Source: Chloroflexota bacterium
GTDB taxonomy: Bacteria > Chloroflexota > Anaerolineae > Aggregatilineales > Phototrophicaceae
Reading direction: 5' to 3'
Length of the DNA stretch: 64,000 nt
NCBI GenBank assembly: GCA_011523515.1
Contig: WTGO01000031.1
Location: 1 to 64,000, forward strand
Positions 52,184 to 61,021 of this stretch are shown piece after piece. How positions within the stretch are numbered: the first letter of the stretch is position 1; each line of letters begins with the position of its first letter. Under the pieces are notes generated by a model, which had not been told where the DNA came from, did not search any database, and worked only from the letters and a program-made list of their open reading frames with translations. Position numbers and translations under genes: made by a program.

Positions 52184-53302
52184 ATGAATAAAACCACCAA
52201 GACTTTAACCTACGTCATCGGCATCATTATGACGATTGCAATGGTCGGCAGCTTGATCCTGCCCATGCTATCGGGCAATATCGGCCAAGCGGAAATCGAT
52301 GCGGAAGCAGCGCGCCCGACTCCACTGCCAGAACCGACGCTGCCGCCACCGCCGGACACTGACGCGATCGTCTTTGACCGCACCTACCTTCACAATTCGG
52401 GTCTGTTTACGATCGGCGCGCCGACAGGTTGGAGCCCGATCGCCGGCAGCAATACGCCGGATGAATTGCGCGCCAGCTTGACCAACAGCGATCTGCTCAG
52501 CGTGATTGAAGTGCGTATCAGCAAGGACCATGCCGGCTTGACAGATAGCGAGGCGCTCAGCGCCTTTCTCGACAAGTCCTGGCTTGGCCATACCTGGAGC
52601 GGCTACTCCCGTTGGGACGAGACGAGTCGCAAGATAATCGACGATGAAATCGTTCAGATCGACTTCAATCTGTCACGCGGCCGATCGCACATGATTGCGC
52701 GGCAGGAATCGTGGCTGAAAGACGGCGACATCTATAGCGTTCGCGTGGTCATGGCCGAAAATGCGCCGCAGGAGCTCAAGTTCATTTTGAAGGGCGTGGC
52801 AGCCACGATTGAACGCCTGCCGATTTACGCGGAGGCGCCCTTCGGTTGGGATGCCTATTTTGACAATCTTGACAAGCATATCGCGCGCTATCCATCCGAG
52901 TGGGATCTTACTGATGCTGCCCAAGGCGTGCCGGCCACTATCGCCGGCGACGGGGCGTCGCTGGTCTTGTCGACCGTTGATGTAGCGGTCAGCAGTAGCG
53001 ATGACGCGATTGACTGGGTTCAGAGTTGGCGCAGCGGCGTCACGGCGCGATCGGTCGCAGCGGTCGAGGTCGATAGCCACGCCGGGTTTAAAGTCTCGTA
53101 TCGTTTTGTTACCCTCGATGGCGAGACCGATAGCGGCCTGGCAATCATGCTCAATGGCGCAGACAATCGCCTGCATGTGGCTAACCTGCGCCTCACCAAC
53201 ATTGATGAAGACTTGCTGGCAGTTGATCCGAGCGAATTCCCCTGGCTTGCCACGATTGATTCGTTCCGTCATGTGCCGGATCTAAATGCCGAACTTCAAT
53301 AG
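52184..53302 (+). CDS. membrane-anchored extracytoplasmic protein with two PsbP-like halves
   Basis: 372 residues. N-terminal anchor YVIGIIMTIAMVGSLILPML, a Pro-rich linker (TPLPEPTLPPPPDTD), then a domain starting SGLFTIGAPTGWSP that runs to ~residue 215 and a second of similar build (KHIARYPSEWDLTDAAQG to the end). Both have the 'short strand - Pro/Gly-Trp' opening seen in PsbP/Mog1-like folds. Function unknown. An MBL hydrolase gene follows after 5 bp, so co-transcription from the promoter at 52118 is likely. Confidence 0.65.
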   Translation: MNKTTKTLTYVIGIIMTIAMVGSLILPMLSGNIGQAEIDAEAARPTPLPEPTLPPPPDTDAIVFDRTYLHNSGLFTIGAPTGWSPIAGSNTPDELRASLTNSDLLSVIEVRISKDHAGLTDSEALSAFLDKSWLGHTWSGYSRWDETSRKIIDDEIVQIDFNLSRGRSHMIARQESWLKDGDIYSVRVVMAENAPQELKFILKGVAATIERLPIYAEAPFGWDAYFDNLDKHIARYPSEWDLTDAAQGVPATIAGDGASLVLSTVDVAVSSSDDAIDWVQSWRSGVTARSVAAVEVDSHAGFKVSYRFVTLDGETDSGLAIMLNGADNRLHVANLRLTNIDEDLLAVDPSEFPWLATIDSFRHVPDLNAELQ

Positions 53303-53307
53303 AGCGA

Positions 53308-54123
53308 ATGGGTGACTCCGCTCCGCAGTGCTCCATCTCCGGAACAGTTGTGATGGGACAGCCCAAGGAAATCCTGCCCAATCTGTGGATTTACGAGGCG
53401 GACTCGGCAGAAATTACCGTGCGCGGCGCAATGATCGTCGGCGAGCGCCAGGCTGTGGTATGGGATACGCTATCGCACCCGCGTGACATTTCCGCGCTAT
53501 CCGGCATTCTAGGCGACAAGCCCTTTTACGTCGTGTACAGCCACGCAGATTGGGATCATTGCTGGGGTACGTCTGGAATCGCGCGCAGGCCGCTGAGCGT
53601 AGTCGGCCACGATGAATGCGGGCGTCGCTTTGAAGACGATGTGCCGCAAACTCTGAGCAGCATGCAAAATGCGGAACCGCAAAAATGGGCTGGAATACGC
53701 TTGCTTAAACCTAATATTACATTTGACACTTGCTTGGTCCTCGACCTCGGCGGCGTCAAGCTGGAGCTGCACCGTCTACCCGGCCATACCGCGGATTGCA
53801 TCGTGGGCTGGATACCGGAATGGGGCGTCTTGCTCGGCGGCGACGCCATCGAAACGCCATTGCCTGTTGTCAATAGCGCCCCGCTGATTGACGCCTGGCT
53901 GCCTGCGCTGCAGGCTTGGGCGGGCAGACCCGATCTCAGGCGGTCGATTCCGTCTCACGGCTCGATCAGCGGGCGCAAGGCTTTGGATCGGACGGTCGCC
54001 TATTTGCAGTCATTGACGGGCGACCAGGACTTCAAACTGCCAAAGCGTCTTACAAAGTTCTATAAAGAGACGCATCAAAGAAATATGGAGCTGCTCGGTG
54101 TAGAGCGGCGCCGCCATGATTGA
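53308..54123 (+). CDS. MBL-fold metallo-hydrolase
   Basis: 271 residues. Metallo-beta-lactamase fold with the HxHxDH-type motif as SHADWDHCWG (first metal site; His, Asp, Asp, His), LHRLPGHTADCIVGWIPEWGVLLGGDAI (third His and bridging Asp) and SIPSHGSISG (last His). Broad family: lactonases, thiol hydrolases, nucleases. Start at 53308 or 53353 (MGQPKEILPNLWIYE), the latter closer to family starts. Its end overlaps the Mug gene by 8 bases. Confidence 0.87.
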   Translation: MGDSAPQCSISGTVVMGQPKEILPNLWIYEADSAEITVRGAMIVGERQAVVWDTLSHPRDISALSGILGDKPFYVVYSHADWDHCWGTSGIARRPLSVVGHDECGRRFEDDVPQTLSSMQNAEPQKWAGIRLLKPNITFDTCLVLDLGGVKLELHRLPGHTADCIVGWIPEWGVLLGGDAIETPLPVVNSAPLIDAWLPALQAWAGRPDLRRSIPSHGSISGRKALDRTVAYLQSLTGDQDFKLPKRLTKFYKETHQRNMELLGVERRRHD

Positions 54124-54631
54124 TGTGCTGCCGGATGTTTTGAGGGACGATTTGCTGGTCGTGTTCTGCGGCACAGCGGCCAGCGCGGTCTCGGCGCGCG
54201 AAGGCGCCTATTACGCCAATCGCTCGAACGCCTTCTGGCGCGCCTTGCATGAGACCGGCATGACCGCGCGGCGATTTGCGCCCAGCGAGTTTCCGCAACT
54301 GCTTGATCTACGCATCGGGCTGACCGACGTGGCCAAGACCGTGTCTGGCAGCGACAGCAGCTTGAGCCGCGGCGACTTTCGCCCGGAGCGTCTAAGCGAG
54401 AAGATTCACCGCTATCGGCCCCAGATCATGGCTTTCACCAGCAAGGCCGCCTGGCGCGCCTGGAAGCGCCGGCCCACCGCCGAAGTCGCGTATGGCTGGC
54501 AGCCCGGCCGTCTGAATCGGACAGAATTCGTCGTGCTGCCATCGCCGTCTGGCGCCGCCCGCGGCTACTGGGACCTATCGTATTGGCAAGAATTAGCCGA
54601 CGAATATCACCAGCGTCGGCGGCTCGTGTAA
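54116..54631 (+). CDS. mug: G/U mismatch-specific DNA glycosylase, Mug/TDG family
   Basis: 171 residues. VVFCGTAASAVSAREGAYYANRSNAFWRALHETG is the Mug motif block (GxNPG...YA...FW), with Thr-Ala in place of the usual Asn-Pro (GTAA), and VVLPSPSGAARGYW carries the second motif PSPSG. RIGLTDVAKTVSGSDSSL is the DLTDVVK-type segment. Removes U or other damaged bases from mispairs. Located directly before dUTPase; both limit uracil in DNA. Confidence 0.83.
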   Translation: MIDVLPDVLRDDLLVVFCGTAASAVSAREGAYYANRSNAFWRALHETGMTARRFAPSEFPQLLDLRIGLTDVAKTVSGSDSSLSRGDFRPERLSEKIHRYRPQIMAFTSKAAWRAWKRRPTAEVAYGWQPGRLNRTEFVVLPSPSGAARGYWDLSYWQELADEYHQRRRLV

Positions 54632-54640
54632 GTTTCCAAC

Positions 54641-55072
54641 ATGCGCGTGTTTCGGAACGACAGACTGCGGGATCTCGATATTGACTTCGCTGCGCCGCGC
54701 GCGGGAGATGCCGGCTACGACCTCTACTCAATTGTGGACTGCAGCGTAGCGCCAGGCCAGAGGGCCCTGGTCGACACTGGATTGCATCTGGAGATTCCGG
54801 CCGGCTTCGTCGGCCTGGTCAAGGACCGCTCCAGCGTGGCTTCAGCGGGCATTCATACGCTAGCCGGCGTCATTGACAGTTCCTACCGCGGCGAGCTAAA
54901 GATAGTGCTGGCGAATTTGGGCGTGACCCAGTATCAAATCCGCGCGGGCCAGAAGATCGCGCAGCTACTGCTTGTGCCAGTCCACATCGAGGCGATTGAG
55001 TACGTGGAGTCTCCCAATGACCTGTCGGCTTCTGCACGCGGCGCCGATGGATTCGGTTCCACCGGGGATTGA
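54641..55072 (+). CDS. dut: deoxyuridine 5'-triphosphate nucleotidohydrolase (dUTPase)
   Basis: 143 residues, trimeric dUTPase class. Five motifs in order: AGDAGYDLYS (I), RSSVASAG (II), AGVIDSSYRGELKIVL (III, catalytic Asp), RAGQKIAQLLLVP (IV) and RGADGFGSTG (V). Hydrolyses dUTP to dUMP and PPi. Starts 9 bases after the Mug stop. Confidence 0.96.
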   Translation: MRVFRNDRLRDLDIDFAAPRAGDAGYDLYSIVDCSVAPGQRALVDTGLHLEIPAGFVGLVKDRSSVASAGIHTLAGVIDSSYRGELKIVLANLGVTQYQIRAGQKIAQLLLVPVHIEAIEYVESPNDLSASARGADGFGSTGD

Positions 55073-55091
55073 CATCCGCCAAATGGGTCTG

Positions 55092-55832
55092 TTATTCGGC
55101 TGAATCATCGCGATCCGCGACTAGAACCTGTCCCGTCATTTCCTGAGCTGCGTTAGAGGACAGAAAGAGGGCCGTCTCAGTGATGTTACCGACCGAACTT
55201 GTCCCGAGACGCGGCGCGCCGCTTGGATTAGAAGCAGCCACAGCATTGGGCGAGTTACAGCCGGTCACTATGGCGTTAACGCGAATCCGATGTGACGCTA
55301 GCTCGCGGGCGGCCTGCTGAGTCATGGCGATCACCGCCGCTTGGCTCGCCATATAGCCGATGCCGTGCGGCCGCTTGGCGCCCAGCCCGTCGACGGAAGC
55401 CAGGTTGATCATTACCCCGCCGCCTTCGTCAGCCATGACGCGACCCAGCAATTGCATACAGAAAAAGATGCCGGTGATGTTGATCTCCAGCTGGCGCCGC
55501 CAATTCCATTCGTCGATGCTCAACATTGCTTCGGGATGCGAAATGGCAGTGGCATTAGCAAGGAGGTGAATCTTCCCGAAGGCGTCGCGGGCCATTTCGA
55601 TCATGTTGGCGGTCTGAAAGCGGTTGGAGATATCGGCCTGCAGCGCGATTGCTGTGCCGCCGAGCGCGTGAATTTCATCGCAGGTACGCTCGGCGCGCTC
55701 AATGTTGATATCGCTGACTGCGACCGACGCGCCCTGCGCGGCAAGAGCCAGCGCTATCGCGCGTCCATGCCCGGCGCCGGCCCCGGTGACAAGGGCATTA
55801 CGGCCGCGCAGATCAATGCTGTGAGCCGGCAC
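55092..55832 (-). CDS. short-chain dehydrogenase/reductase with altered catalytic Lys
   Basis: 246-residue SDR. Cofactor motif NALVTGAGAGHGRAIALAL (TGxxxGxG), DISNRF, LLANATAISH (in place of NNAG) and the catalytic Ser in NLASVDG and Tyr in GIGYMASQAAVIAM. The expected YxxxK reads Y-M-A-S-Q, so the catalytic Lys is replaced by Gln. It may be inactive or act as a scaffold/binding protein; sequencing error cannot be excluded (one base). It is convergent with dut, with ssb upstream. Confidence 0.85.
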   Translation of the reverse strand: MPAHSIDLRGRNALVTGAGAGHGRAIALALAAQGASVAVSDINIERAERTCDEIHALGGTAIALQADISNRFQTANMIEMARDAFGKIHLLANATAISHPEAMLSIDEWNWRRQLEINITGIFFCMQLLGRVMADEGGGVMINLASVDGLGAKRPHGIGYMASQAAVIAMTQQAARELASHRIRVNAIVTGCNSPNAVAASNPSGAPRLGTSSVGNITETALFLSSNAAQEMTGQVLVADRDDSAE

Positions 55833-55871
55833 TGTGAGTCAACTGCTGTGCAATGCGACAGCGATTGGACG

Positions 55872-56339
55872 CTAAAAGGGTATATCGTCGACGGAGGCCG
55901 GCTGATCCGGGTAATTCGAGGCCCGATCGCTTTGCTGAGAGGGGCCGCGCTGTCCCCCGCGCTGACCGCCGCCCTGCCAGCCGCCGCCTTGTTGACCGCT
56001 GCCGCCATCGCGTCCGCCAAGAAAGCGCACATCGCGCGCGGTCAAGTCCAGGGAAGCTGCCGCCTCGCCATTGTTATTGACATAACCCCGTGCTTGCACA
56101 TTTCCAATGACCATGACCTGCCGTCCTCGCGACAGATAGGTGTTGCAAGTCTCGGCCTGGTTGCCCCAGACAGCCACCCGATACCAGGTCGTTTTTTCCT
56201 GCTGTTCGTTGGTTTGGCGGTCGCGCCAGCGTTCAGAGACCGCGACGCTGAAGTTACAAACGGCGCGTCCACTTTGCAAATAGCGAAGTTCAGGATCGCC
56301 ACCCAGATTGCCTACGATTATGGTTTGATGCCATGACAT
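55872..56339 (-). CDS. ssb: single-stranded DNA-binding protein
   Basis: 155 residues. OB fold: QTIIVGNLGGDPELRYLQSGRAVCNFSVAVSERWRDR, TTWYRVAVWGNQAETCNTYLSRGRQVMVIGNV. Then a Gly/Gln-rich linker (GQQGGGWQGGGQRGGQRG) and the partner-binding acidic tip DDIPF at the C-terminus. Probably in a transcript with gatB upstream (27-bp gap) and the SDR downstream. Confidence 0.96.
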   Translation of the reverse strand: MSWHQTIIVGNLGGDPELRYLQSGRAVCNFSVAVSERWRDRQTNEQQEKTTWYRVAVWGNQAETCNTYLSRGRQVMVIGNVQARGYVNNNGEAAASLDLTARDVRFLGGRDGGSGQQGGGWQGGGQRGGQRGPSQQSDRASNYPDQPASVDDIPF

Positions 56340-56365
56340 AAGTTTGTGCTCCCGTCGTCTTTATT

Positions 56366-57823
56366 CTATTCTCGCAATTCTGTAAGTTTTTCGTTGAGCA
56401 GTTGGCGGACAACTTTGGGGTCGCCTTTGCCGCGCAATTCGCCCATAATGCGGCCGAATATGGCGTTGACTACTTTGTCGTTGCCTGCGAGGTAGCGCTG
56501 CGCCATGTCGTCGTTGGCGCGCAGAACCTTGTCTACGGCGTCCGCAATCAGCGATGCGTCAGATACCTGCGCCAATCCCTGCTCGTCCACGATTGAACGG
56601 GCGTCCTTGCCCGTCTCCCACATGGCAGGCAGCACTCGTTTGCGCGCCGTGCTCTGGTTGATGGCGCCCTCTTGAACCAAAGCCAGCAGCTCGGCGAAGC
56701 CGGACGCGGTGATGGGAATCGCGCCGATAGCTTCCCGCTCGATCTCCTTGGCGTTCATCAGCCGGAAAAGATCGCCTGTAATCCAGTTGGCTGCCGATTT
56801 CGCCTCCGTCCCCTGGGCGATCATCGCCTCAAAGTAGTCGGCGACGGCGCGTTCCGCGGTCATTACGGCGGCATCGTAGTCGCTCAAGCCCAATTCTTCA
56901 ACATAGCGCTGCTGCAGCTGATCGGGCAGCGCGGGCAGCCTGGCTCGGATCTCGTCGACCCATTCGCGGCTAACTTCCACGATGGGCAGGTCGGGCTCTG
57001 GGAAATAGCGATATTCATCGGCTCGTTCTTTGTAACGCTGTATCGTAATGCGTTGCGCGGCTTCATCCCAGCCCAGGGTCGCGGGCCTTACTGTCTGACC
57101 GTCTTGGTACAGCTTGATTTGCCGCCGTACTTCATAGTCGATCGCCCGGACCATATTACGGATGCTGTTCAAGTTCTTGATCTCGGTGCGCTCGCGCAGT
57201 TTGGTATCGCTGGAGCGCATGACGCTTACGTTGGCTTCAAAACGCAGAATGCCCTTGGACATGTCGCCACTGTTGACCTTCAGATAGCGCAGAATCGAGC
57301 GAAGTTTCCGGGCGTAGCTGGCGGCCTCGTCCGCGCTGTGGAGATCAGGCTCCGACACGATCTCTAGCAGCGGTACCCCGGCCCGGTTGTAGTCGACCAG
57401 GCTGCCGCCCATGATGTGGGTGAGCTTGCCGGTGTCTTCTTCCATATGGGCGCGGCGTACTCGAATTCTCTTGGTCGACCCCGCTTCCGTCTCAATGGCG
57501 ACGTATCCATTGATAGCCAGCGGACGGTCGTACTGGCTGATTTGGTAGCCCTTGGGCAAGTCGGGATAGAAATAATTCTTGCGCGCGAACTGATTGATCG
57601 GCGGGATTTCGCAGTTGAGCGCCAAGCCCACCATGATGCCGTATTCCATGGCCTGCGTGTTGATGACGGGCAATGTACCCGGCATGCCCAGCGACAGCGG
57701 ATCGACCGCTGAGTTTGGATCTGCTTCGACGCTGTCCACAGCCGGGCAGCGGCTGAACATCTTGCTCGCCGTCTCGAGCTCGGCGTGGACCTCCAAGCCG
57801 ATGACGGTCTTCCATTCGCTCAT
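56366..57823 (-). CDS. gatB: Asp-tRNA(Asn)/Glu-tRNA(Gln) amidotransferase subunit B
   Basis: Part of the GatCAB complex that converts misacylated Glu-tRNA(Gln) or Asp-tRNA(Asn) to the amide form. From ATG 57823 (MSEWKTVIGLEVHAEL) the protein has 485 residues: FSRCPAVDSVEADPNSAVDPLSLGMPGTLPVIN, LARKNYFYPDLPKGYQISQYDRP, then the kinase-like core (VRRAHMEEDTGKLTH) and a C-terminal YqeY/GatB helical domain. The ORF-track start at 57952 adds 43 residues without similarity. gatA and gatC are not in the window. Confidence 0.95.
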   Translation of the reverse strand: MSEWKTVIGLEVHAELETASKMFSRCPAVDSVEADPNSAVDPLSLGMPGTLPVINTQAMEYGIMVGLALNCEIPPINQFARKNYFYPDLPKGYQISQYDRPLAINGYVAIETEAGSTKRIRVRRAHMEEDTGKLTHIMGGSLVDYNRAGVPLLEIVSEPDLHSADEAASYARKLRSILRYLKVNSGDMSKGILRFEANVSVMRSSDTKLRERTEIKNLNSIRNMVRAIDYEVRRQIKLYQDGQTVRPATLGWDEAAQRITIQRYKERADEYRYFPEPDLPIVEVSREWVDEIRARLPALPDQLQQRYVEELGLSDYDAAVMTAERAVADYFEAMIAQGTEAKSAANWITGDLFRLMNAKEIEREAIGAIPITASGFAELLALVQEGAINQSTARKRVLPAMWETGKDARSIVDEQGLAQVSDASLIADAVDKVLRANDDMAQRYLAGNDKVVNAIFGRIMGELRGKGDPKVVRQLLNEKLTELRE

Positions 57824-57970
57824 CGAGCATTCACTCCGCGCGCCAATTGCTTGACCCATAATGTAGCCCAAAAGCTTGCAAACGCAAGGGATTGAATTTC
57901 GATTGTGTCGCAAGGAAAACCTCGACGTCTGCGCCGAGGCCAGTCTAAACACATCGCTGCCGGTTGAAGA

Positions 57971-59164
57971 CTACGCCAATGCAGACTCCAGGGCTGGCTG
58001 TAGCAGACCGCGCCGCGCCAGGAAGCGCTCCAGACGGCGCAGCGCCTCTCGGATATTCTCTTCGCTAGTCGCATAGCTGGCGCGAACGTAGCCGCGGCCG
58101 CTGTCGCCGAAGGCGCTGCCCGGGATAAGCGCGAGCCGTTCTTCATTTAGAAGGGCTTCGCAGAACGACTCGTCATCCATTCCGCTCAACGTAATGCTGG
58201 GAAAGGCGTAGAAAGCGCCTTTCGGTTCAAAGCATTGCATGCCCAATTGATTGAAACCGTCCACGAGCAATCTGCGGCGGCGGTCGTATTCCTGGCGCAT
58301 CATCTCAACGTCATGTTCGCCGGCATGGATGGCCTCCAGCGCAGCCGCTTGTCCCATTGTGGGCGCGGACATGATCAAGTACTGATGGATTTTGTACATG
58401 GCTTGGGCAAAGGCTTTGGGCGCGGTTACATAGCCGATTCGCCAGCCGGTCATGGCATACGATTTGCTCATGCCGCTCAAGACAATGGTGCGGTGCAGCA
58501 TTTCCGGCAGCGTAGCGAAATTGATGTGCTCAATGCCGTAGACCAGCCGCTCGTAGATCTCGTCGGAGATTACGATCAGGTCGTGTTTCTCGGCCACTTG
58601 AGCCACCTGCAGCATGTGCTCCTTGGTCAATACGGCGCCGGTGGGATTGCTGGGATAACTGAGCAGAATCGCCTTCGTCCGCGGCGTGATTCGCGCTTCC
58701 AGGGCGGCGCCGGTGACCTGAAAATCGTCTTCCACCCGGCTTGGCGCCATCACAGGTATACCGCCCGCTGTCTCAACCAGGGCCGGATTGGCGACAAAAC
58801 AGGGCTCGACCACAAGCACCTCGTCGCCAGGATCAAGCAAGACCTTGAGGGCCAGATACAGCGCTTCGCTGACCCCAACGGTCACCAGCACCTCGTCGTC
58901 GGGCGAATAACTGAGCCCGTATCTCCTCTTAATATGCGCCGCGATGGCCGCCCGCAATTCGTATGTCCCGGCGTTTGATGTATAACCTGTGTTACCATCA
59001 AGCAGACTTTGCAGGCCCGCTTCAACGATATGATTGGGCGTGACGAAATTCGGCTCGCCAATGCCAAGCGTCACTACATTGTCCATCGTGGCGGCGATAT
59101 CGAAATAGCGCCGAATGCCGGATGGTCGAAGGTTTTGAACGCTCTTGGATAGATAGCGGCTCAT
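57971..59164 (-). CDS. class I/II PLP-dependent aminotransferase
   Basis: 397 residues. LGIGEPNFVTPNHIVEAG, GNTGYTSNAGTYELRAAIAAHI, NPTGAVLTKEHMLQVAQVAEKHDLIVISDEIYERLVY and the PLP Lys in LSGMSKSYAMTGWRIGYV, as in aspartate/alanine aminotransferases (AspC/AlaT/PatA group). The C-terminal Arg in GYVRASYATSEENI binds the substrate carboxylate. The ATG at 59164 follows GAGGAGA. Substrate not determinable. Confidence 0.92.
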   Translation of the reverse strand: MSRYLSKSVQNLRPSGIRRYFDIAATMDNVVTLGIGEPNFVTPNHIVEAGLQSLLDGNTGYTSNAGTYELRAAIAAHIKRRYGLSYSPDDEVLVTVGVSEALYLALKVLLDPGDEVLVVEPCFVANPALVETAGGIPVMAPSRVEDDFQVTGAALEARITPRTKAILLSYPSNPTGAVLTKEHMLQVAQVAEKHDLIVISDEIYERLVYGIEHINFATLPEMLHRTIVLSGMSKSYAMTGWRIGYVTAPKAFAQAMYKIHQYLIMSAPTMGQAAALEAIHAGEHDVEMMRQEYDRRRRLLVDGFNQLGMQCFEPKGAFYAFPSITLSGMDDESFCEALLNEERLALIPGSAFGDSGRGYVRASYATSEENIREALRRLERFLARRGLLQPALESALA

Positions 59165-59413
59165 CAAATGGATCTCCTCTGAAATTGCAACCCTTCACGT
59201 TATATCATTGAATTCCTGCGCGGTCATCACACAGCAATCATCAAGTGTATCGTAAGTTTTTCTACACTTTGTACGATGATGTTCGCTGTAAATGATAATG
59301 AACGGAAAACATTAACGCAGAGTGTATGAAGACTCAGCGCAGACTTAGACTTCATTTAACCTGGTCGACCAAAGTGATAAGTAGAGGCGCCGGCGGCAAG
59401 GGAGGGCAAGCAA

Positions 59414-60203
59414 ATGGCATTACCAAGCTTGGCGAATTGGGAATCTACGCGAGATGCCTTACACCAAATCGCGCTTATCGTAGGCGCGTTTCGCGTTGCC
59501 TGTACCGATCCGCGGCCGAACGATCTGCATTTCAGCCTGGATTTGACGGCTGGCGGATTCTCGACCTCGACAATGCGTTGTGGGGGTGTACTGGAATTCG
59601 ACCTTAATTCACTGCAACTGAGGTTTTCGCGATGTGAAGCGACCGTCTTCACCTTAAGCGTTAATAGCCACTCGCAAATCTCGCTTGCCCGTGCCCTGAC
59701 CGCGATCTTTCAGGACAGCGGGTATTCGATTGCGCCGTCTATGAAGCATATCACGTATGACATTCCGCTGGACATCGACGTGACTCTGGCGCGAGATTAC
59801 CTGCTGGTGCTGGATCGCGCTTATACAGCGCTGGCTCGCTTTCGCGCCCGGCTCAGCGGATTCATGACGCCGCTGGTGCTCTGGCCTCTGGCCGCACCAT
59901 TTCGATATGGGATTCATCTGGTTTCCCGGGGCGGGATCCGACGAACACGCTGATCCGCAGATCGCTTACGGTTTCGCCCCCTTTAGTGATGGGCTTGGAC
60001 ATCCGTACATTTACGCCTATGCCTGGTCGAAATCGACCGGATATGTCCAGGCGCCATTGACGGCGCCGGCGCAGGCGATCACGGCGGGTTATACCGGACT
60101 GTATGCAGCTTATGACGATCTGCGGGAAGCGAGCGATTTCGACGCGGTCATTGGGTCTGTGTTGCAGCAGTTTCAGCGTCTGGCCGCGCCACAAATCCAA
60201 TAG
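59414..60203 (+). pseudogene. DUF5996-family protein, broken by a 7-bp tandem duplication
   Basis: The first ORF (59414-59953) reads MALPSLANWESTRDALHQIALIVGAFR, FSTSTMRCGGVLEFDLNSLQLRF, RFRARLSGFMTPLVLWP and then goes astray; the second (59907-60203) continues MGFIWFPGAGSDEHADPQIAYGFAPF and YIYAYAW. Both match parts of DUF5996 proteins. Between them CTCTGGC occurs twice in tandem (59879-59892). Removing one copy gives ...LVLWPHHFDMGFIWFPG..., a continuous 260-residue protein with the family's central motif. So an exact 7-bp duplication interrupts the gene. It is divergent from the aminotransferase gene. DUF5996 has no established function. Confidence 0.75.
59879..59892. repeat. CTCTGGC x2 tandem duplication
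   Basis: Two exact adjacent copies of the 7-mer within the DUF5996 gene; they account fully for the frame change. Confidence 0.85.
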
Positions 60204-60546
60204 CCGTGTTTGGCGGGCTCCGCTTCGTTCTTAATTCACTGTATCCTGCTGTCGTGGCCGGACGCTAAGCAGTGAAGCGGGCAAGCCAAAATTTCACGGT
60301 GTACGACCTTTTGGGCGCGCGCGCGTATTAGTAGGTAGGCGGGCAAATCTGATGGCATGTGTCAACCGTATTGAAGCGCTGTTAAGGGGAAGGGCAAGCA
60401 GGCGCTCATTTGTGAATCTGCGCGCTGAATTCTACTTGGCAAATGCAGTGACTATCGTCTACACTATGAAGTCGAAGGCGCAAGTGCTGCAGAATCAAGC
60501 CGTAGCAGTGTAGTATAGCGTTTCAGCGTCACGACAGAGGTAGGTC
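60204..60546. other. intergenic region between the DUF5996 gene and the small acidic protein gene
   Basis: About 340 bases. Contains a short alternating GC run (GGGCGCGCGCGCG near 60315) and TAGTAT about 35 bases before the next ATG. No gene or RNA seen. Confidence 0.45.
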
Positions 60547-60804
60547 ATGAGCGACGAAAACAGAAACAACAACGAAGACAATGATGAAAACCTGAACGGT
60601 CCTTCGGCCGAAGATATGGATGATCGCCTGGAGCGCCTCGGCGGCGAGCCGGCGCCGGCCATAACACCGGAAGAATTCGAGCGCTTGCAGAAGGCGGGTC
60701 AGGTACACATCGACTCGCGCGGACGAGTACGGACCGCGCGCCGCAGCGGCGCCGAAGCGGGCGTATCGCTGCGGAAGCGGCGGGCCTGGTACACATCCGG
60801 CTGA
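60547..60804 (+). CDS. small acidic/basic hypothetical protein, 85 aa
   Basis: An Asn/Asp/Glu-rich first half (MSDENRNNNEDNDENLNGPS), a middle TPEEFERLQKAGQVHIDSRGRVR, and a basic Arg-rich tail (RRSGAEAGVSLRKRRAW). No known family; polarity suggests an intrinsically disordered N-terminus and a short folded middle. AGAGGTAGG precedes the ATG, so it is likely expressed. Confidence 0.6.
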   Translation: MSDENRNNNEDNDENLNGPSAEDMDDRLERLGGEPAPAITPEEFERLQKAGQVHIDSRGRVRTARRSGAEAGVSLRKRRAWYTSG

Positions 60805-61021
60805 CGCGGCCAGCGTCGGCGCAGCGGCTTGAAGCGAAGTGTCTTCGAGCGCTTGCTGCTGCCCGGCGCTCCGATTCCTCCGACGATTGCCTATCCCTAG
60901 CATGTTTGCCGGCAACAGTTAAGGTGCTTGCGGGCCTCATACGCGCGCCAGTCCATTAGTGACGGGTCAACTTGGCCGTCGGAGATTCGGCGTCTCCGCG
61001 GGCGCGGCCAGGAATCATACT

